Source of the DNA: Nitrosomonas sp.
GTDB lineage: Bacteria; Pseudomonadota; Gammaproteobacteria; Burkholderiales; Nitrosomonadaceae
NCBI GenBank assembly: GCA_017984435.1
Contig: JAGNZK010000030.1
Span: 1-38,023 of the forward strand
DNA: 38,023 bases
Reading direction: 5' to 3'
The position numbers and the translations under genes were made by a program. This document shows positions 26,992 through 34,780 of this stretch, one piece after another. The notes under the pieces were generated by a model that searched no databases, was not told the DNA's origin, and saw only the letters and a program-made list of their open reading frames with translations. Each line of letters starts with the position of its first letter. Position 1 is the stretch's first letter.

Positions 26992-28134
26992 ATGCCTAAG
27001 GTTGGCCTTGTTCTAACCGGCGGCGGCGCTCGTGCTGCTTACCAAGTAGGTGTATTGCGCGCCATTGCTGAGTTATTGCCGGATAAAACGCGTAATCCCT
27101 TTCCCATTGTTTGTGGAACGTCAGCAGGCGCCATCAATGCGACCAGTATTGCCGTTTCAGCCAACAACTTTGCTGAAGGTGTTGCGCAACTCGAAGCCGT
27201 TTGGTCAAATTTTCATGTCGACCAGATTTATCGCTCAGATTTTATGGGCGTAGTGCATAACACTCTACGTTGCTTACTGTCATTAGTATCGAGTGAATAT
27301 GGTCAGCACAATGCGATTTCCTTACTGGATAACTCACCGTTGGAAGCATTACTGAAGAATCGCTTTCCATTTCGTAATATTCAATATGGTATTCGTTCAG
27401 GCGCATTGCACGCTTTGGGTCTTACCGTATGGGGCTATACTTCCGGGCAATCGGTGACATTTTATCAGGCAGCAAGAGAGGTAATGCCTTGGAGAAGGGC
27501 ACAGAGATTAGGTATTCCGGTTGATATCGGTGCTGAGCATTTAATGGCATCTTCATCAATACCATTTATTTTTCCCGCAGTAAGACTGAATCGTGAATAC
27601 TTTGGCGATGGTTCAATGCGCCAGTTGGCGCCCATTAGCCCGGCGCTTCACCTGGGAGCGGACAAGGTGCTGATTATTGGTGTACGCAAACCAGTGACTG
27701 ATGAACCTAAACGTGTCAGTACCACAGGTTATCCGCCTTTTGCGCAAATTGCCGGTCATGCGCTGAACAGTATATTTGTCGATAGCCTGGATGTTGATTT
27801 GGAACGTCTGTTGCGCATCAACGAAACCATTAAATTGATTCCTCACGAGCTGATTAAAGAAAAAAATATATCGCTGCGTCCCGTTGAAGCAATGATGATA
27901 GCACCCAGCGAAGGCATTAACGAAATTGCACAAAAATATGCGTACACCTTACCGTGGATCATGCGTTATCTCTATCGTGCCATCGGTGCAATGGGGCCTA
28001 ATGGTTCGACCTTATTAAGTTATGTGTTATTTGAAGCGCCTTTTTGCCGGGATTTAATAGAACTGGGTTATAACGATACATTGCAGCAAAAAGACGAGTT
28101 GTTGAAATTTATAGGCGTTCAAAATAAAAGATAA
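26992..28134 (+). CDS. Patatin-like phospholipase
   Basis: About 380 residues. Patatin family serine hydrolase cleaving acyl chains from lipids. Visible: oxyanion-hole GLVLTGGGARAAYQVGV at the N-terminus, nucleophile elbow CGTSAGAINA (Ser44), and the catalytic Asp in YFGDGSMRQ (DGS, where DGG/DGA is usual). No signal peptide or transmembrane segment, so probably cytoplasmic or peripheral. Start ATG 26992 places the conserved GLVLTGGG at the N-terminus as in homologues; GTG 26965 is the alternative. Substrate not predictable. Confidence 0.92.
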   Translation: MPKVGLVLTGGGARAAYQVGVLRAIAELLPDKTRNPFPIVCGTSAGAINATSIAVSANNFAEGVAQLEAVWSNFHVDQIYRSDFMGVVHNTLRCLLSLVSSEYGQHNAISLLDNSPLEALLKNRFPFRNIQYGIRSGALHALGLTVWGYTSGQSVTFYQAAREVMPWRRAQRLGIPVDIGAEHLMASSSIPFIFPAVRLNREYFGDGSMRQLAPISPALHLGADKVLIIGVRKPVTDEPKRVSTTGYPPFAQIAGHALNSIFVDSLDVDLERLLRINETIKLIPHELIKEKNISLRPVEAMMIAPSEGINEIAQKYAYTLPWIMRYLYRAIGAMGPNGSTLLSYVLFEAPFCRDLIELGYNDTLQQKDELLKFIGVQNKR

Positions 28135-28193
28135 AGCGTATCCGCTAAGGATAATTCTTTCTATTAAATTGAAATTTTTTAGGAAAAAATTAA

Positions 28194-28916
28194 ATGGGTT
28201 TTGATAGTCCGCAATTCTGGATTGCTGTATTACAAATTATTGCGATTGATATCGTGCTGGGTGGAGACAATGCGGTTGTGATTGCACTTGCGTGCCGACG
28301 ATTGCCTGAACAACAACGTAAGCTTGGAATTTTCTGGGGCGTTTTTGGTGCCATTACGTTACGTGTGGTGCTGATCTTTTTTGCATTAAGTCTGCTGGCG
28401 GTGCCTTACTTAAAGATTGTCGGTGCGGCTTTACTGATATGGATCGGTATCAAATTACTGCAACCGGAAGCGGAAGGTACGCACGAGATTGATGCCAGCA
28501 CGACTTTGGTAGGTGCCATCAAAACCATTATTGTGGCGGATGCGGTGATGAGTCTGGACAATGTGATTGCGATTGCCGGGGCAGCCAAGGACGATCTGAG
28601 TTTAGTAATTTTTGGTTTGGTGATTAGTGTTCCCATCATCGTTTGGGGAAGTCAATTGGTGATGAAAGTTATGGATCGTTACCCGGTAACGATCGCGATT
28701 GGTGCTGGCCTGTTGGGGTGGATTGCCGGTGATATGGTGGTAACGGATGTGGTTACCAAAGAATGGGTCAGTACCCAAGCGAAATATTTACATTGGGTTG
28801 CACCAGCTGCGGCTGCGTTACTTGTTGTGGTTGCGGGCAAAGTAATGGCAGCCCGACAGCCTGCTAAAATCAAGCCTGTGGTTGATCTGATCGACGACAC
28901 AATGCCTAAGCAGTAG
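28194..28916 (+). CDS. TerC/YjbE-family integral membrane protein
   Basis: 240 residues with about seven transmembrane helices. The two acidic family motifs are clear: DIVLGGDNAVVIALA in the first helix and ADAVMSLDNVIAIAGAAKDD in the middle, the Asp-Asn pairs thought to form a metal path. TerC relatives (Alx, YceF/MeeF, YjbE) export manganese or metallate exported proteins; tellurite resistance is only the historic name. The upstream 59 bp is too short for a yybP-ykoY manganese riboswitch, and none is seen. A GGA lies 10 nt before the ATG. Confidence 0.9.
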   Translation: MGFDSPQFWIAVLQIIAIDIVLGGDNAVVIALACRRLPEQQRKLGIFWGVFGAITLRVVLIFFALSLLAVPYLKIVGAALLIWIGIKLLQPEAEGTHEIDASTTLVGAIKTIIVADAVMSLDNVIAIAGAAKDDLSLVIFGLVISVPIIVWGSQLVMKVMDRYPVTIAIGAGLLGWIAGDMVVTDVVTKEWVSTQAKYLHWVAPAAAALLVVVAGKVMAARQPAKIKPVVDLIDDTMPKQ

Positions 28917-28954
28917 TTGTCTATTTGTTGTTATAAAAAACTGAGAGATTGATC

Positions 28955-29383
28955 ATGCTGAAAATACTGTTACCCGTGGATGGTTCTGATGATTCCAGTA
29001 AAACAATCACCGATTTTATTCATTTACTGGATTGGTACAAGGAAAAACCGGAGATTCACTTGCTGAATGTTCAATACTCGCTGGATGGCAATGTTTCATT
29101 GTTTATTAATTCGGCGGATATCAAACAATATCACCAGGAAGAAGGCTTGAAAAGCCTGCAAAAACCCCGTGATTTACTCGATCAGGCAGGGATTGCTTAT
29201 CAGTATCATATTACTGTCGGTGATCCGGCTGAAATGATTGTCCGTTTTGCTGTGGAGAAGAACTATGATCAGATTGTCATGGGACCACGTGGAAAAGGAA
29301 GAGGCATACAAGGTTTACTACTGGGATCAGTCACCCATAAGGTCATGCAGTTATCAAGTATTCCGGTGTTATTGATTAAATAA
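28955..29383 (+). CDS. Universal stress protein (UspA family)
   Basis: 142 residues, one Usp domain. Begins MLKILLPVDGSDDSSK and ends with the ATP-binding pattern G-x2-G-x9-G-S within MGPRGKGRGIQGLLLGSVTHKV, so it belongs to the ATP-binding Usp branch. Start ATG 28955 with GAGAG upstream; an in-frame TTG at 28949 is less likely. 38 bp after the TerC-type gene on the same strand, probably one transcript. Role in stress response is by family only. Confidence 0.92.
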   Translation: MLKILLPVDGSDDSSKTITDFIHLLDWYKEKPEIHLLNVQYSLDGNVSLFINSADIKQYHQEEGLKSLQKPRDLLDQAGIAYQYHITVGDPAEMIVRFAVEKNYDQIVMGPRGKGRGIQGLLLGSVTHKVMQLSSIPVLLIK

Positions 29384-29476
29384 AGAGCACTCTGGACGTG
29401 CAAGTTCTAAACTGAGCGAAGCATCGTAATGAAATTTGGATTTTAGAGGTACTGTTATATTGTTGAGGTAAATCGA

Positions 29477-30241
29477 TTGAAACTTAGGATTCTGGGGTGT
29501 AGCGGAGGCATAGGAAGCGGTGCGCAGACCAGCGCCATGCTGCTGGATGATGATATTTTAATTGATGCCGGGACGGGTGTGAGCAATCTGAGTATGGATG
29601 AGATGCTCAAGATTGATCATGTTTTTGTTACACACGCACATTTGGATCATGTTGCCTGTATTCCTTTCTTGGTGGATACCGTCGGTTCCATCCGTACCAA
29701 ACCCATCACAATCCATGCGACACAAGCGACACTGATTACACTGCGGGAACATTTGTTTAATTGGTATATTTGGCCGGATTTTACAAAAATTCCTAATAGT
29801 CATTCCCCTTATATGCGTTATGAGGCTTTATCACTGGGTGAGGTCATCAGTCTGGATGGGCGCAGAATCACACCGTTACCTGCAAACCATGTTGTGCCGG
29901 CAGTGGGCTATCAATTGAATTCCGGTCAAGCCAGCCTGGTGTTTACCGGAGATACGACGACCAATCCTGCGTTGTGGCCAATTGTCAATAGCATTGAGAA
30001 TCTAAAGTATTTAGTTATTGAATCAGCCTTCTGCAATCAGAAAAGAGATATTGCGATCCGATCCAAGCATCTTTGCCCCAGTTTGTTGGCAGAGGAGCTG
30101 GAGAAATTGCAACGCGCTGCCAAAATATTTATTACTCACTTGAAGCCAAGTGAAGCCGACGTAATCATGTGCGAAATACAGCAATGTATGGCGAAATTCA
30201 AGCCGCGCGCGCTTGAGAACAATCAATTATTCGAGTTTTAG
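29477..30241 (+). CDS. MBL-fold hydrolase resembling class II cyclic-nucleotide phosphodiesterase
   Basis: 254 residues. Metallo-beta-lactamase fold with the metal motif HAHLDH (His53, His55, Asp57, His58), a later NHVVPAVGYQL His, and FTGDTTTNP with the metal Asp. The start of the protein (MKLRILGCSGGIGSG) and its layout resemble class II 3',5'-cyclic nucleotide phosphodiesterases and RNase Z-like hydrolases; the substrate is not certain. The start is a TTG at 29477, supported by a GAGGT 7 nt upstream and by the immediate family N-terminus. It ends 22 bp before the GspE-type ATPase gene, so coexpression is likely. Confidence 0.85.
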   Translation: MKLRILGCSGGIGSGAQTSAMLLDDDILIDAGTGVSNLSMDEMLKIDHVFVTHAHLDHVACIPFLVDTVGSIRTKPITIHATQATLITLREHLFNWYIWPDFTKIPNSHSPYMRYEALSLGEVISLDGRRITPLPANHVVPAVGYQLNSGQASLVFTGDTTTNPALWPIVNSIENLKYLVIESAFCNQKRDIAIRSKHLCPSLLAEELEKLQRAAKIFITHLKPSEADVIMCEIQQCMAKFKPRALENNQLFEF

Positions 30242-30263
30242 AGAATTCTGGAGAACGGATGCT

Positions 30264-32645
30264 ATGAGTACAGCTGCCACTACACAATCGATCCAAAAGA
30301 ATGTTCTGGATATTAATGAGGAGTCGGTTTTTTCCAGGAATTTACAATCGATTATCAGCAGAATATACGCTGCCAGTGATGCTGACGAGATTATGCTGAC
30401 GGTGAGTAAAGAGATCTGTACGCTGTTCAGCGCAGATCAATTGATTATTTACGCGCTGAGTGAGGATCGCGCTTTTCTGACTTCCAGAGTAAAAGCAGGA
30501 TTCGATTCTTATCAGGATCTGAAATTACCTTTGATTGAAAGCAGTATTGCAGGTTATGTCGGTCTGATGAAAAAAGTTGTCAATATCGAGGATGTTTACA
30601 ATAAAAGTGAACTAAAGAGGATCAGTGCATTACTTACTTTCTCCTATGAGGGGGACAAGCGCACAGGTTATCGTACCAAACAAATGTTGGTGGCGCCGAT
30701 TCTGAATGCAGATAACCAAGAATTGGTCGGTGTAGTGCAAGTGATTAATCATAAAAGTAATCAACCATTCACCATCACAGCTGTTGAAGCCATCATTGAG
30801 ATCTGCCAAGCACTTGCCATTGCATTGAGACAACGCCAGAAACCCGCTCAGTTACTGAAATCAAAATATGATTATCTGATTTTTGATGCAGTGATTTCTG
30901 CGGCCGAGTTTGAATTGGCGACGCGCTCGGCGCGAAAGAAAGGTTGTGATTTGGAAGATGTGCTGATCGACGAGTTTCAGATTGGTTTGCCGCTTATCGG
31001 CAAAGCGCTGGCTTCATTTTTTGATATCCGCTACGAGCCTTTTAAAAAAGACCGTATCAAACCGATGGATCTGCTCAGAAATTTAAAAAAGGATTATGTA
31101 GAGAGCAATGCTTGGTTACCGATTGATGAAACCAGGGATGGTTTGGTAGTTTTAACATTGGATCCTGAGCGGATTAAATCTCAGCGCATTGCCAGCACAA
31201 TTTTCCCTAAACACAAGATTATTTATACAGTGACCACCAGGCATGAGTTTGCTGCAACGGTCGAACAGTTCTACGGCGGCAACCAGGATGAGATGGCCAC
31301 GGGCGATATTAATGAAATGCTGTTTAATCTTGGTGGGGAGAGTGTTGAAGAAGCTTTTAGCGAAATAGAAGAATCTTCAGCCGCTTCCGACAATGAGTTG
31401 GTCAAGCTGGTCAATAAAATCATAGTTGATGCTTATAAAATGGGTGCATCCGATATTCATGTGGAACCCTATCCAGGAAAAGAAAAAACCAAAATACGTT
31501 TCCGCAAGGATGGTTCACTGATGTCTTATATCGAGATTCCAGCCGGTTATCGTAACCCACTGGTGACGCGAATTAAGATCATGTGCGATCTGGATATTTC
31601 CGAGAAGCGCAGACCGCAGGACGGCAAAATTAAATTCAGAAAATTTGGCCCCTTGGATATCGAGCTGCGTGTCGCCACCATTCCTTCTGCGGGTGGTATG
31701 GAAGATGTCGTCATGCGTATCCTGGCGACCGGTGAGCCGATTCCTTTGAATAAAATGGGTTTTACCGCATACAACCTGGAAGAATTGCAAAAAATAATCA
31801 GTAAACCGTATGGCTTGTTTTTTGTATGTGGCCCAACAGGTTCGGGTAAAACAACCACACTACATTCTGTTCTGAAGCATCTGAATCGAACAGAGACCAA
31901 AATATGGACCGCGGAAGACCCGGTTGAGATCACGCAAAAGGGATTGCGGCAGGTGCAGATCAATGTGAAAGCCGGTTTAACGTTTCCGGTCATCATGCGG
32001 TCTTTCCTGCGGGCTGATCCGGATATCATCATGGTCGGCGAGATGCGCGACAAGGAAACCACCAGTATCGGTATTGAAGCATCGCTAACGGGACATCTGG
32101 TGTTTGCCACACTGCATACCAACAGTGCGCCGGAATCGGTGATTCGCTTGCTGGATATGGGGATGGATCCCTTTAACTTTTCGGATGCTTTACTGGGAAT
32201 TTTGGCGCAGCGACTGGCTAAGCGCTTGTGTAAATGTAAGGAATCGTATGTGGCCAGCGAACATGAAATCAAGTCATTATTAACCGAATATTGTGAGGAA
32301 TTGAATCATATCGCCCGGTTTAAAACCGATCCGGAAGCAGCGCGCAAGGCCATTCGCGACGAATGGGTCAAACAGTACGGCAACGACAAAGGTGAAATTA
32401 TATTGTGCAAGCCGGTCGGTTGCGATGATTGCACCGGCAGCGGCTTCTCCGGCCGGGTAGGATTGCACGAACTAATGACCGCAACCGATGCCTTGAAAAA
32501 GAATATCCAGGAAGGTGCGCGCGTCGCGGAAATGCTGGTGACGGCGCTGGGCGACGGCATGCGGACGTTGAAACAGGATGGCATCGAGAAAGTGCTGCAG
32601 GGGATTACGGATATTCATCAAGTGCGGGTGGTGTGTATTAAGTAA
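30264..32645 (+). CDS. GAF-domain GspE/PilB-type secretion or pilus ATPase
   Basis: About 793 residues. Order: GAF-type sensory domain (about 25-175, from SIISRIYAASDADEIMLTV to the LRQRQ end), GspE/MshEN N-terminal domain (about 190-340), and the secretion ATPase domain (from about 375). The ATPase has Walker A GPTGSGKTTT (523 on), an Asp box and Walker B IIMVGEMRD, the His box GHLVFATLHTN, and a zinc tetracysteine motif (Cys656, Cys658, Cys720, Cys723). Start ATG 30264 with GGAG upstream is chosen over in-frame upstream codons. It would drive a type IV pilus or type II secretion-like machine; the GAF domain suggests control by a small molecule. No pilus assembly genes are adjacent, but a pilin lies at 34081. 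Confidence 0.9.
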   Translation: MSTAATTQSIQKNVLDINEESVFSRNLQSIISRIYAASDADEIMLTVSKEICTLFSADQLIIYALSEDRAFLTSRVKAGFDSYQDLKLPLIESSIAGYVGLMKKVVNIEDVYNKSELKRISALLTFSYEGDKRTGYRTKQMLVAPILNADNQELVGVVQVINHKSNQPFTITAVEAIIEICQALAIALRQRQKPAQLLKSKYDYLIFDAVISAAEFELATRSARKKGCDLEDVLIDEFQIGLPLIGKALASFFDIRYEPFKKDRIKPMDLLRNLKKDYVESNAWLPIDETRDGLVVLTLDPERIKSQRIASTIFPKHKIIYTVTTRHEFAATVEQFYGGNQDEMATGDINEMLFNLGGESVEEAFSEIEESSAASDNELVKLVNKIIVDAYKMGASDIHVEPYPGKEKTKIRFRKDGSLMSYIEIPAGYRNPLVTRIKIMCDLDISEKRRPQDGKIKFRKFGPLDIELRVATIPSAGGMEDVVMRILATGEPIPLNKMGFTAYNLEELQKIISKPYGLFFVCGPTGSGKTTTLHSVLKHLNRTETKIWTAEDPVEITQKGLRQVQINVKAGLTFPVIMRSFLRADPDIIMVGEMRDKETTSIGIEASLTGHLVFATLHTNSAPESVIRLLDMGMDPFNFSDALLGILAQRLAKRLCKCKESYVASEHEIKSLLTEYCEELNHIARFKTDPEAARKAIRDEWVKQYGNDKGEIILCKPVGCDDCTGSGFSGRVGLHELMTATDALKKNIQEGARVAEMLVTALGDGMRTLKQDGIEKVLQGITDIHQVRVVCIK

Positions 32646-32677
32646 ATGACACGATGGAAGTAGAGAGGGATATCTCA

Positions 32678-32935
32678 ATGCCTGTAATCAGCAGATTTCT
32701 TGGAATAGTGATTGTTATGTATTGGGAAGATCATGCACCACCGCATTTTCATGCCAAATACGCAGGCTATGAAATAACTGTAAATATTTTAACCGGTGTG
32801 GTAGAAGGCAGATTCACAAAGCGGGCATTAGGACATGTACTCGAATGGTATACACTATACAAAGACGCGCTAATTGAAAATTGGGCACTTTGTCAAAGAA
32901 ATGAGCTGCCCAAACCCATAGAACCTCTGGAGTGA
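32678..32935 (+). CDS. DUF4160 protein
   Basis: 85 residues. Begins MPVISRFLGIVIVMYWEDH and contains the family pattern HAPPHFHAKYAGYE; DUF4160 is defined by this HxPPHFH core. Start ATG 32678 has GAGAGG 8-13 nt upstream; ATG 32654 would add 8 residues. It is followed 6 bp later by a DUF2442 gene, a pairing seen often in bacteria and resembling a two-gene toxin-antitoxin arrangement. No activity is established for this protein here. Located in the accessory stretch between the ATPase gene and REP elements. Confidence 0.88.
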   Translation: MPVISRFLGIVIVMYWEDHAPPHFHAKYAGYEITVNILTGVVEGRFTKRALGHVLEWYTLYKDALIENWALCQRNELPKPIEPLE

Positions 32936-32941
32936 TCAATC

Positions 32942-33229
32942 ATGTTTATTCATATTACGAGCGCCGAGTATTTAGAAGACTATAAGGTGGCGGTATCATT
33001 TAATAATGGCCGCAAAGGTGTAGCCGACTTGTCAGATGCTTTAAAAGGACCGGTGTTTGATTCACTTAAAAACAAATCGGCATTTTCAACTTTTGCTGTT
33101 GATGAAGAATTGGATACGATTGTTTGGCCAAATGGTGCGGATCTAGCGCCGGAGTATATCTATTTTCTGGCATTCAAAAATGAAGCAGGGTTGCAATCCC
33201 AATTCAGAACATGGGGATATGTTGAGTGA
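32942..33229 (+). CDS. DUF2442 protein
   Basis: 95 residues. Matches the DUF2442 pattern: an N-terminal beta-strand region (YKVAVSFNNGRKGVADLSD), FDSLKN, and the middle DTIVWPNGADLAPEYIY. GGAG lies inside the end of the preceding DUF4160 gene, so translation is coupled. The partner pair is discussed as a possible toxin-antitoxin or DNA-binding unit; DUF2442 members may bind nucleic acid, but this is not shown. Confidence 0.9.
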   Translation: MFIHITSAEYLEDYKVAVSFNNGRKGVADLSDALKGPVFDSLKNKSAFSTFAVDEELDTIVWPNGADLAPEYIYFLAFKNEAGLQSQFRTWGYVE

Positions 33230-33297
33230 TGTTGTAGCATGAAGGGCACAGAATTAACAGTTATTGCATTCTATACATCTCGAGATGAGCGACTTAT

Positions 33298-33334
33298 CAG
33301 CCCGCGTATGCTCGATTAGCGCAGCGTAATCGGA
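33298..33334 (-). repeat. REP element upstream of the transposase remnant
   Basis: A 37-bp copy, inverted relative to the downstream element: tail CAGCCCGCGTA then the palindrome CGATTAGCGCAGCGTAATCG (33313-33332). Read on the minus strand it matches the downstream element through the palindrome and the tail TACGCGGGCTG. Confidence 0.85.
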
Positions 33335-33403
33335 TGCATGCTATTTGAAAACTCAGTGTTAACTTAACATCGATACTGTCTCAAGACAGGGAGAAGATAT
33401 GAA

Positions 33404-33933
33404 ATGTCCAACTATCGGCGCGCTTTCATACCGGGAGATATCTGGTTCTTTACGGTGAACCTGCTGCAACGGCAAGATAATGATTTACTCGTGCGCGAAA
33501 TTCACTTGCTACGCGAAGCGGTGAAACGGGTGCGTAAACGCTATCCTTTTCGAATCGATGCCTAGGTGGTTTTGCCGGAGCATTTGCATTGTGTGTGGAC
33601 TTTGCCGCCAGGTGATGCCGATTTCAGTACGCGATGGCGTTTGATCAAAAGTGGATTTTCGCGTGCATTGCCCAGAACCGAATATCGATCGAATATACGC
33701 AAGGCGGCAGAAGAACGTGGGATATGGCAACGGCGTTATTGGGAGATTTCATACGTGACGATACCGATTATCAATGCTATGTCGACTATGTGCATGTGAA
33801 TCCTTTAAAGCATGGTCACGTCAGACGTGTAGCCGATTGGCCATATTCCACGTTCCATCAATATGTTGCGAGAGGTATTTATCCAATGGATTGGTACGGC
33901 GATGCCAATTCCATGGTTGGCGGGGGTGTGTGA
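33404..33933 (+). pseudogene. REP-associated tyrosine transposase (RAYT), decayed
   Basis: Reads as a Y1-type transposase of the RAYT family: MSNYRRAFIPGDIWFFTVNLL, then FRIDA-stop-VVLPEHLHCVWTLP with the HxH nuclease motif, RWRLIKSGFSRALPRTE, IWQRRYWE, and after a frame change IRDDTDYQCYVDYVHVNP and ADWPYSTFHQYV. Two lesions: TAG at 33563-33565, where the family has Trp (TGG to TAG), and a missing base after 33745 (expected GAG-CAT-TTC, seen GAG-ATT-TC). Both parts are otherwise well kept, so the decay is recent. A ribosome binding site GGGAG precedes it, and a short hairpin CTGTC-TCAA-GACAG (33376-33389) stands just upstream. Flanked by two inverted REP elements, the usual setting. Confidence 0.92.
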
Positions 33934-33961
33934 TGAGGAAGTGGTGAATGGGTGATGTAAT

Positions 33962-34054
33962 GGCCGGAGTTGGCGAGATTGGCAGGAATAGTAGGCCCGA
34001 TTAGCGTAGCGTAATCGGGCTTACGCGGGCTGTATTTCAATCGAGTCTCCGGCC
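33962..34054 (+). repeat. REP element downstream of the transposase remnant, with outer inverted repeat
   Basis: GTAG (33991-33994) is followed by a palindrome starting GCCCGATTA and ending TAATCGGGC (33995-34020), one bulged base, loop TAG, and the tail TTACGCGGGCTG (to 34032). GTAG before the palindrome is the known head recognised by RAYT enzymes. Around it, GGCCGGAG (33962-33969) and CTCCGGCC (34047-34054) form an outer inverted repeat, so the whole is a BIME-like structure. Confidence 0.9.
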
Positions 34055-34080
34055 CCCAATTGAATCTGCCATTGAATTAG

Positions 34081-34533
34081 TTAGCAGAGTGCACCAGCAG
34101 CACGTGTTGCGCAGGAACCAGATTTAACCCAAACTATAGGTGCGCCGATTGCAGCAGCAGTTCCGGTTAGTATATAAGTTTCACTGGCAAGACCATTTCC
34201 ATTTATTGCAGTCATTGTAAGGTCAGCAGTTAGTGCGCCATTGTTGGCAACAACACCAGAACCAGCTGCTACTTTATTTCCAGCAGCGGGAGCAGCAGTG
34301 ATACCAGGTACACCATTCAGGCCGTTAGTGCAACTTGCTGCAGCTAGTGTACCTTGTTCCTGGAAGCATAGTTCTAGGCCAAGTTTGTAAGGAGCTGCAG
34401 CTGATACAACTTCACTATATCTAGCTTTCAAAGTATAGTTCTGATAAGCAGGCACAGCTACAGCAGCCAGAATACCAATAATCGCCACCACGATCATTAA
34501 TTCAATCAATGTAAAACCTTTTTGTGCTTGCAT
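34081..34533 (-). CDS. pilA: Type IV major pilin-like protein
   Basis: 150 residues from ATG 34533, which has a strong AAGGAGAA upstream. Short leader MQAQKG, then the class III prepilin motif [28 protein letters not shown] with the conserved Glu at position 5 of the mature protein; prepilin peptidase cuts after the Gly and methylates the Phe. The globular domain has four cysteines; the two C-terminal ones ([13 protein letters not shown], the last being the final residue) look like the usual disulfide region. Same strand as glnE, about 250 bp downstream of it; the GAF-GspE gene on the other strand is a possible motor. An upstream sigma-54 site was looked for without clear success. Confidence 0.92.
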   Translation of the reverse strand: MQAQKGFTLIELMIVVAIIGILAAVAVPAYQNYTLKARYSEVVSAAAPYKLGLELCFQEQGTLAAASCTNGLNGVPGITAAPAAGNKVAAGSGVVANNGALTADLTMTAINGNGLASETYILTGTAAAIGAPIVWVKSGSCATRAAGALC

Positions 34534-34780
34534 GGAAATTCTCCTTAAAGTTGAGTAAGACATTGGTGTGTGTAATTTAGCACTAGTAGAATTCGCGCCA
34601 ATTTTTTATTGAATGATTCTACTAGAACAGGGTGTGTAACGGTTGTATCCAAAATAAATTTAGTAAAATATCGCAATTTGTCCTGCCTTATTTAGCAAGG
34701 TGTCCTGTATTACAGTTCTACTCAAAAGTTAGCCCGGATTGAGTTTATTGTTATCATTATGTGGATTGGTTCTGTGCAAG

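Noticed and set aside
28135-28193. yybP-ykoY manganese riboswitch before the TerC-type gene
   Set aside because: The gap is only 59 bp and lacks the conserved loops.
33404-33933. Stop-codon readthrough or recoding in the RAYT gene
   Set aside because: A second, independent frameshift lies downstream, so decay is simpler than recoding.
34670-34700. Sigma-54 promoter for pilA on the minus strand (AGGCAGG ... TTGC)
   Set aside because: The distance between the GG and GC elements is 11 nt and not the strict 10, and the -24 element is poor.
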